NCBI GenBank assembly: GCA_017883065.1
Contig: JADGOG010000004.1
Coordinates: forward strand, 1 to 53,958
Direction: 5' to 3'
From: Acidimicrobiales bacterium
GTDB lineage: Bacteria > Actinomycetota > Acidimicrobiia > Acidimicrobiales > RAAP-2
Length of the DNA: 53,958 nt
The translations under genes and the position numbers were made by a program. The notes below the pieces were generated by a model. The model saw only the letters and a program-made list of their open reading frames with translations. It did no database searches and was not told the DNA's origin. Below are positions 51,129-53,958 of the stretch, piece by piece; within the stretch, counting starts at the first letter, position 1; each line of letters opens with the position of its first letter.

Positions 51129-51968
51129 ATGACTGCACTGAGCGACACTGTCGAGGCAGACCAGGCCCTCAAGGCCAAACACCGGGCCATGTGGGCCCTG
51201 GGCGACTACCCCAGCGTGGCCGCCGAGATCATCCCGGACCTGGGTGCCGTGTTGGTCGAGGCGTGTGGAATCGGGCCCGGCGTCCGGGTCCTGGACGTCG
51301 CCGCTGGGTCAGGCAATGCCACCATTCCCGCAGCCCTGACAGGGGCGAGCGTGGTGGCCTGCGACCTCACTCCGGAGCTGTTCGACTCGGGGCGAGAACA
51401 GGCCGCCCAGCACGGCGTGGAGGTGGAATGGCACGAGGCGGATGCCGAAGCCTTGCCGTTCGGCGACGACGAGTTCGACGTAGTCCTCTCTTGTGTCGGG
51501 GTCATGTTCGCCCCCCACCACCAGGCCACTGCCGACGAGCTGACCCGGGTCTGCCGCCCTGGCGGGACCATCGGCCTGCTCAGCTGGACCCCGGAGGGGT
51601 TCCTCGGTCAGATGCTCGCCACGATGAAGCCGTACGCGCCCCCGCCTCCTCCGGGTGCTCAGCCGCCGCCGCTGTGGGGCGACGAGAACCATGTGCGCAC
51701 CTTGTTCGGCGACCGAGTCACTGACGTTACGGCCCGCCGCGACAACGTCAGAGTCGATCGCTTCGGCGACCCCGAGACGTTCCGCGAGTACTTCAAGACC
51801 CACTATGGCCCGACGATCGTCGCCTACCGGGGTATCGCCGAGGACCCCGATCGGATTGATGCGCTGGACCGCGACCTCGCCGACCTCGCCCGACACTTCG
51901 ACTATGGCACCGACACGACGGTCATGGACTGGGAGTACCTACTGATGACCGCCCGCAACCGCAGCTGA
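51129..51968 (+). CDS. SAM-dependent methyltransferase, class I
   Basis: This 279-residue protein starts at ATG 51129 with AGGAGGAGAG upstream. Motif I is VRVLDVAAGSGNATIPAALT, then VVACDLTPELFDSGREQAAQ, and motifs II-III EADAEALPFGDDEFDVVLSC and VGVMFAPHHQATADELTRVC. The C-terminal cap (FGDPETFREYFKTHYGPTIV) is like that of small-molecule C- or O-methyltransferases of the UbiE/COQ5 type. The substrate is unknown. It shares a 130-bp promoter region with the HxlR regulator, which is the likely control. Confidence 0.88.
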   Translation: MTALSDTVEADQALKAKHRAMWALGDYPSVAAEIIPDLGAVLVEACGIGPGVRVLDVAAGSGNATIPAALTGASVVACDLTPELFDSGREQAAQHGVEVEWHEADAEALPFGDDEFDVVLSCVGVMFAPHHQATADELTRVCRPGGTIGLLSWTPEGFLGQMLATMKPYAPPPPPGAQPPPLWGDENHVRTLFGDRVTDVTARRDNVRVDRFGDPETFREYFKTHYGPTIVAYRGIAEDPDRIDALDRDLADLARHFDYGTDTTVMDWEYLLMTARNRS

Positions 51969-52304
51969 CGGAGTGCATCGGCGGCCTCTCCCATCCGCTC
52001 TCAGGATGGCCCTTCGTGCATGCATCGCAGAAGCGCCTCCTTCGGGACCCTTCTGGATCCCTCACCATCAGCATGCGCCAGGGGGCCGCAATCTCCAGAG
52101 TCGACAGACTCCTTCGAGCAGGCACCGTGCGGCCTTCTCCGCAAACTCTTCCGCGGCGACATTGGTCATTGCGATGGTCGAGTCTGCAAGTCCTCGGACC
52201 CGTGCAAGGAGTTGGCCCGAGGTTCCCCCGAATAGTCGCCGGCTCGGCGGTGTGGTGCGCCGTTCAAACGGGCACCTTCGAGCGCTACTGGCGGGAGCCC
52301 GCTG
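51969..52304. other. Intergenic stretch, nothing recognised
   Basis: About 340 bases between convergent genes. Reading frames here have no protein-like composition or ribosome site. No repeat, hairpin or RNA gene was found. Confidence 0.45.
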
Positions 52305-53894
52305 TCAGTCTCCTGGTGGATCGGGCTCCTGTCCGGACGGCGCCATCGGCGTGAAGGTCCACCCCGGGTCTGCGTCGCTCGGCCCGTGGCGTTGGAGTGT
52401 CCAGCCGTCGTAGGTCTTCAACCGGTGGTGGTGCCGGCACAGCAGGGCCAGGTTGTCGAGCTCGGTCCGCCCGCCCCGCTCCAAGGGGTGCACATGGTCG
52501 ATCTCCAACGAGTAGGCCACCCCGCAGCCCGGCACCACGCAGTGCCGGTCCCGCAGGGCCAGGGCGGTGCGCAGGTGGGCGTTGATGGTCCGGCCCAGGT
52601 GGGCCACGGCCCGGATGTCGCCGGCCTCGGTGAACACACAGGCCAGATAGGCGTCGTCGATCAGACTGGCCACCACGTGGACCGGCACCGGTCCGTGCCC
52701 GTCCAGCTCGCACAGCTCCCCGGGCAGGGCCCGGCCCCGACGCAGGGCGGCCAGGTCCACCCGCACGATGACGGTGGCCGGGGGCGGGGCACCGATCAGG
52801 TCCCCGGCACTGCCCAGGTCGGCCGGGTCGGCCACGGTGGTGGCCGGGTCGGGGGTGGGGTCAGTCGTGGTCGAGTCGGGGGTGGTCGAGTCGGGGGTGG
52901 TCGAGGTAGAGGTGGACGATCCGGTGGTGGTGCCGGTCGAGCCGTTCGTGGTGACGGTGCCGTCACGGTCGGTCGAGGTGGCGGTGACCCCCGACGACGG
53001 CGGGGTGGGCCTCCTGCCGGTCATCAGCAAGAAGAAGGCGTCGGCCCGGAGGGCGGCCTCGGACTCGGGGGCAGGTGACGGTGGACCGGACGGTGGACCG
53101 GACGGTGGACCGGACGGAGGACCGGAGGCGCGGCCACGGGAACGGCCGGCCGTGGGCCCGGTGGCGTCGGTGGCTGCCGCCCGCCTGTCGTCCCGCAGTC
53201 GGTTGGTCACTGGCACCAGCCGGGCCAGCAGCTTCGCCCCCCGCTCGGGCGTGTCCTGTCCCGCAAAGCAGAACGCCCCCTCGGCGTCGGTCCACGAGGT
53301 GAAGTGCCGCAGGGCATGGATCCGGGCCAGGGTGGCCGTGGGGTCCGTCGAGGCAGCCGTGGTGCGGACCTTCTGGCACCGTTCCTTGATCACGTGGAGG
53401 GGCTCGGACTCGGACCCGTCGAGCAGCTGGCCCTCGAGCGTGGGGTCGAGACTGGCCGCCTGGGTGATCTCGGCCAGCTTCGGGCCCGACAGCCGGCCGC
53501 CACGCACGGCCGCCTCGCACCCGGGCAGGTCGACCAGGCGACGCCCGGCCTCGAGGGTCCGTCGGGCCTGTCCGGCAGATCCCCCCTCCAGCACCGCCAG
53601 CAGCGAGGCAGCCGAGCGGTGACCTTCTGCCTCCCACAGGCCCGACTCGGCGATCCGGGGGGCGAGCAGGGTCTTTGCCCCACACACCAGGCGCTCCAGG
53701 CGACAGAAGCCGCCATAGAGCGACGCCGCGTCACGGCCCATCAGGAGCCCGGGGTCGAGGTCGGCCAGGAGCGAGGCCAGTGCGTCGGACAGCGAGGCCA
53801 TCCGGGCCGACAGGCCAGGGCCTCCGCCGGTGCCCGACGGCGACGGGGGATCGACGAGGGTCGCAAGAGCATCGGACACCGTGGCGAGCGCCAT
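52305..53894 (-). CDS. DUF222 and HNH endonuclease domain protein (13E12 type)
   Basis: This 529-residue protein has the N-terminal DUF222 helical domain (about 30-240; LERLVCGAKTLLAPRIAESG, RRLVDLPGCEAAVRGGRLSG). A long low-complexity hinge follows (about 245-345, Gly-Pro-Pro-Ser repeats and Thr/Ser/Asp/Pro repeats), and then a C-terminal HNH nuclease (RDRHCVVPGCGVAYSLEIDH, then HPLERGGRTELDNLALLCRH and HHRLKTYDGW). The metal-binding His and the zinc-type Cys are present. Such genes are abundant and variable in Actinobacteria and are regarded as mobile or selfish; the biological target is not known. No intron or intein is seen here. It reads away from the right edge of the window. Confidence 0.93.
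   Translation of the reverse strand: MALATVSDALATLVDPPSPSGTGGGPGLSARMASLSDALASLLADLDPGLLMGRDAASLYGGFCRLERLVCGAKTLLAPRIAESGLWEAEGHRSAASLLAVLEGGSAGQARRTLEAGRRLVDLPGCEAAVRGGRLSGPKLAEITQAASLDPTLEGQLLDGSESEPLHVIKERCQKVRTTAASTDPTATLARIHALRHFTSWTDAEGAFCFAGQDTPERGAKLLARLVPVTNRLRDDRRAAATDATGPTAGRSRGRASGPPSGPPSGPPSGPPSPAPESEAALRADAFFLLMTGRRPTPPSSGVTATSTDRDGTVTTNGSTGTTTGSSTSTSTTPDSTTPDSTTTDPTPDPATTVADPADLGSAGDLIGAPPPATVIVRVDLAALRRGRALPGELCELDGHGPVPVHVVASLIDDAYLACVFTEAGDIRAVAHLGRTINAHLRTALALRDRHCVVPGCGVAYSLEIDHVHPLERGGRTELDNLALLCRHHHRLKTYDGWTLQRHGPSDADPGWTFTPMAPSGQEPDPPGD
52866..52905. repeat. 15-bp tandem repeat in the HNH gene hinge
   Basis: The unit GTGGTCGAGTCGGGG occurs twice in full with partial copies on both sides. 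It encodes the repeated Thr-Thr-Pro-Asp-Ser of the hinge. The length should vary between strains. Confidence 0.65.
53078..53126. repeat. 12-bp tandem repeat in the HNH gene hinge
   Basis: The unit GACGGTGGACCG is repeated about four times, the last copy with one change. It encodes the Ser-Gly-Pro-Pro repeat between the DUF222 and HNH domains. Confidence 0.7.
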
Positions 53895-53958
53895 GGGGCC
53901 AGCCTTGCCGGTGGGTGTGACAGCGGACCCGGGTGAGGTGGTGGCCCGATGGAGTGGG

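Overview
The window is about 54 kb of very high-GC DNA from an actinobacterium. The evidence is a complete Pup-proteasome locus, a fused CofG-CofH (FbiC) protein, a DUF4193 protein, DUF222-HNH endonuclease and DDN-like F420 oxidoreductases. A deep-branching lineage such as Acidimicrobiia fits the gene order, but that placement is inference. No rRNA, tRNA, CRISPR array, transposase or phage gene was found.

Left part (1-9.6 kb): a cut-off membrane sensor N-terminus, a secreted PepSY-like protein, an ArsR/AHSA1 pair with a readable promoter and operator, several small Cys-rich proteins, a DDN-like protein, a methyltransferase, a nitroreductase, a membrane-anchored HtrA protease, an unknown 432-residue protein and a GNAT acetyltransferase.

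Core part (9.6-26.8 kb), almost all on the minus strand. Read 5'->3' on that strand: three small membrane proteins, trmI, (a plus-strand ferredoxin), arc/mpa, dop, pup, prcB, prcA, pafA, two signal peptidase I genes, tatB, tatC, a HelY-type helicase, a duplicated ThyX-like protein, a DUF4193 protein and a helical protein. This is the order known from Mycobacterium (trmI-mpa-dop-pup-prcBA-pafA-pafBC-tatAC-helY), except that two signal peptidases occupy the place of pafBC. Pup ends in Glu, so it needs no deamidation before ligation.

Carbon and F420 part (26.8-41 kb): a hotdog thioesterase, a FIST sensor protein, then a plus-strand pentose-phosphate cluster tkt-tal-gnd-zwf-pgl. It runs on into fbiC (F420 chromophore synthesis) and a LOG-family gene, with overlapping or nearly touching genes. 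The 6-phosphogluconate dehydrogenase is the short form with an Asp that suggests NAD+ use. opcA is not in the cluster. An acyl-CoA ligase with a small helical partner follows on the minus strand.

Accessory part (42-52 kb): after an SLT-NlpC/P60 wall hydrolase and a decayed 65-bp copy of its active-site segment, gene density falls and strands alternate. The contents are single-gene islands (SRPBCC-like, DUF5996, DDN-like, mycothiol-dependent maleylpyruvate isomerase-like, DUF1801-like, TetR/DUF4242 pair, lipoprotein, HxlR/methyltransferase pair). Several intergenic spaces carry diverged copies of one short repeat. Two divergent regulator pairs have clear palindromic operators. The window ends in a DUF222-HNH endonuclease gene with tandem coding repeats.
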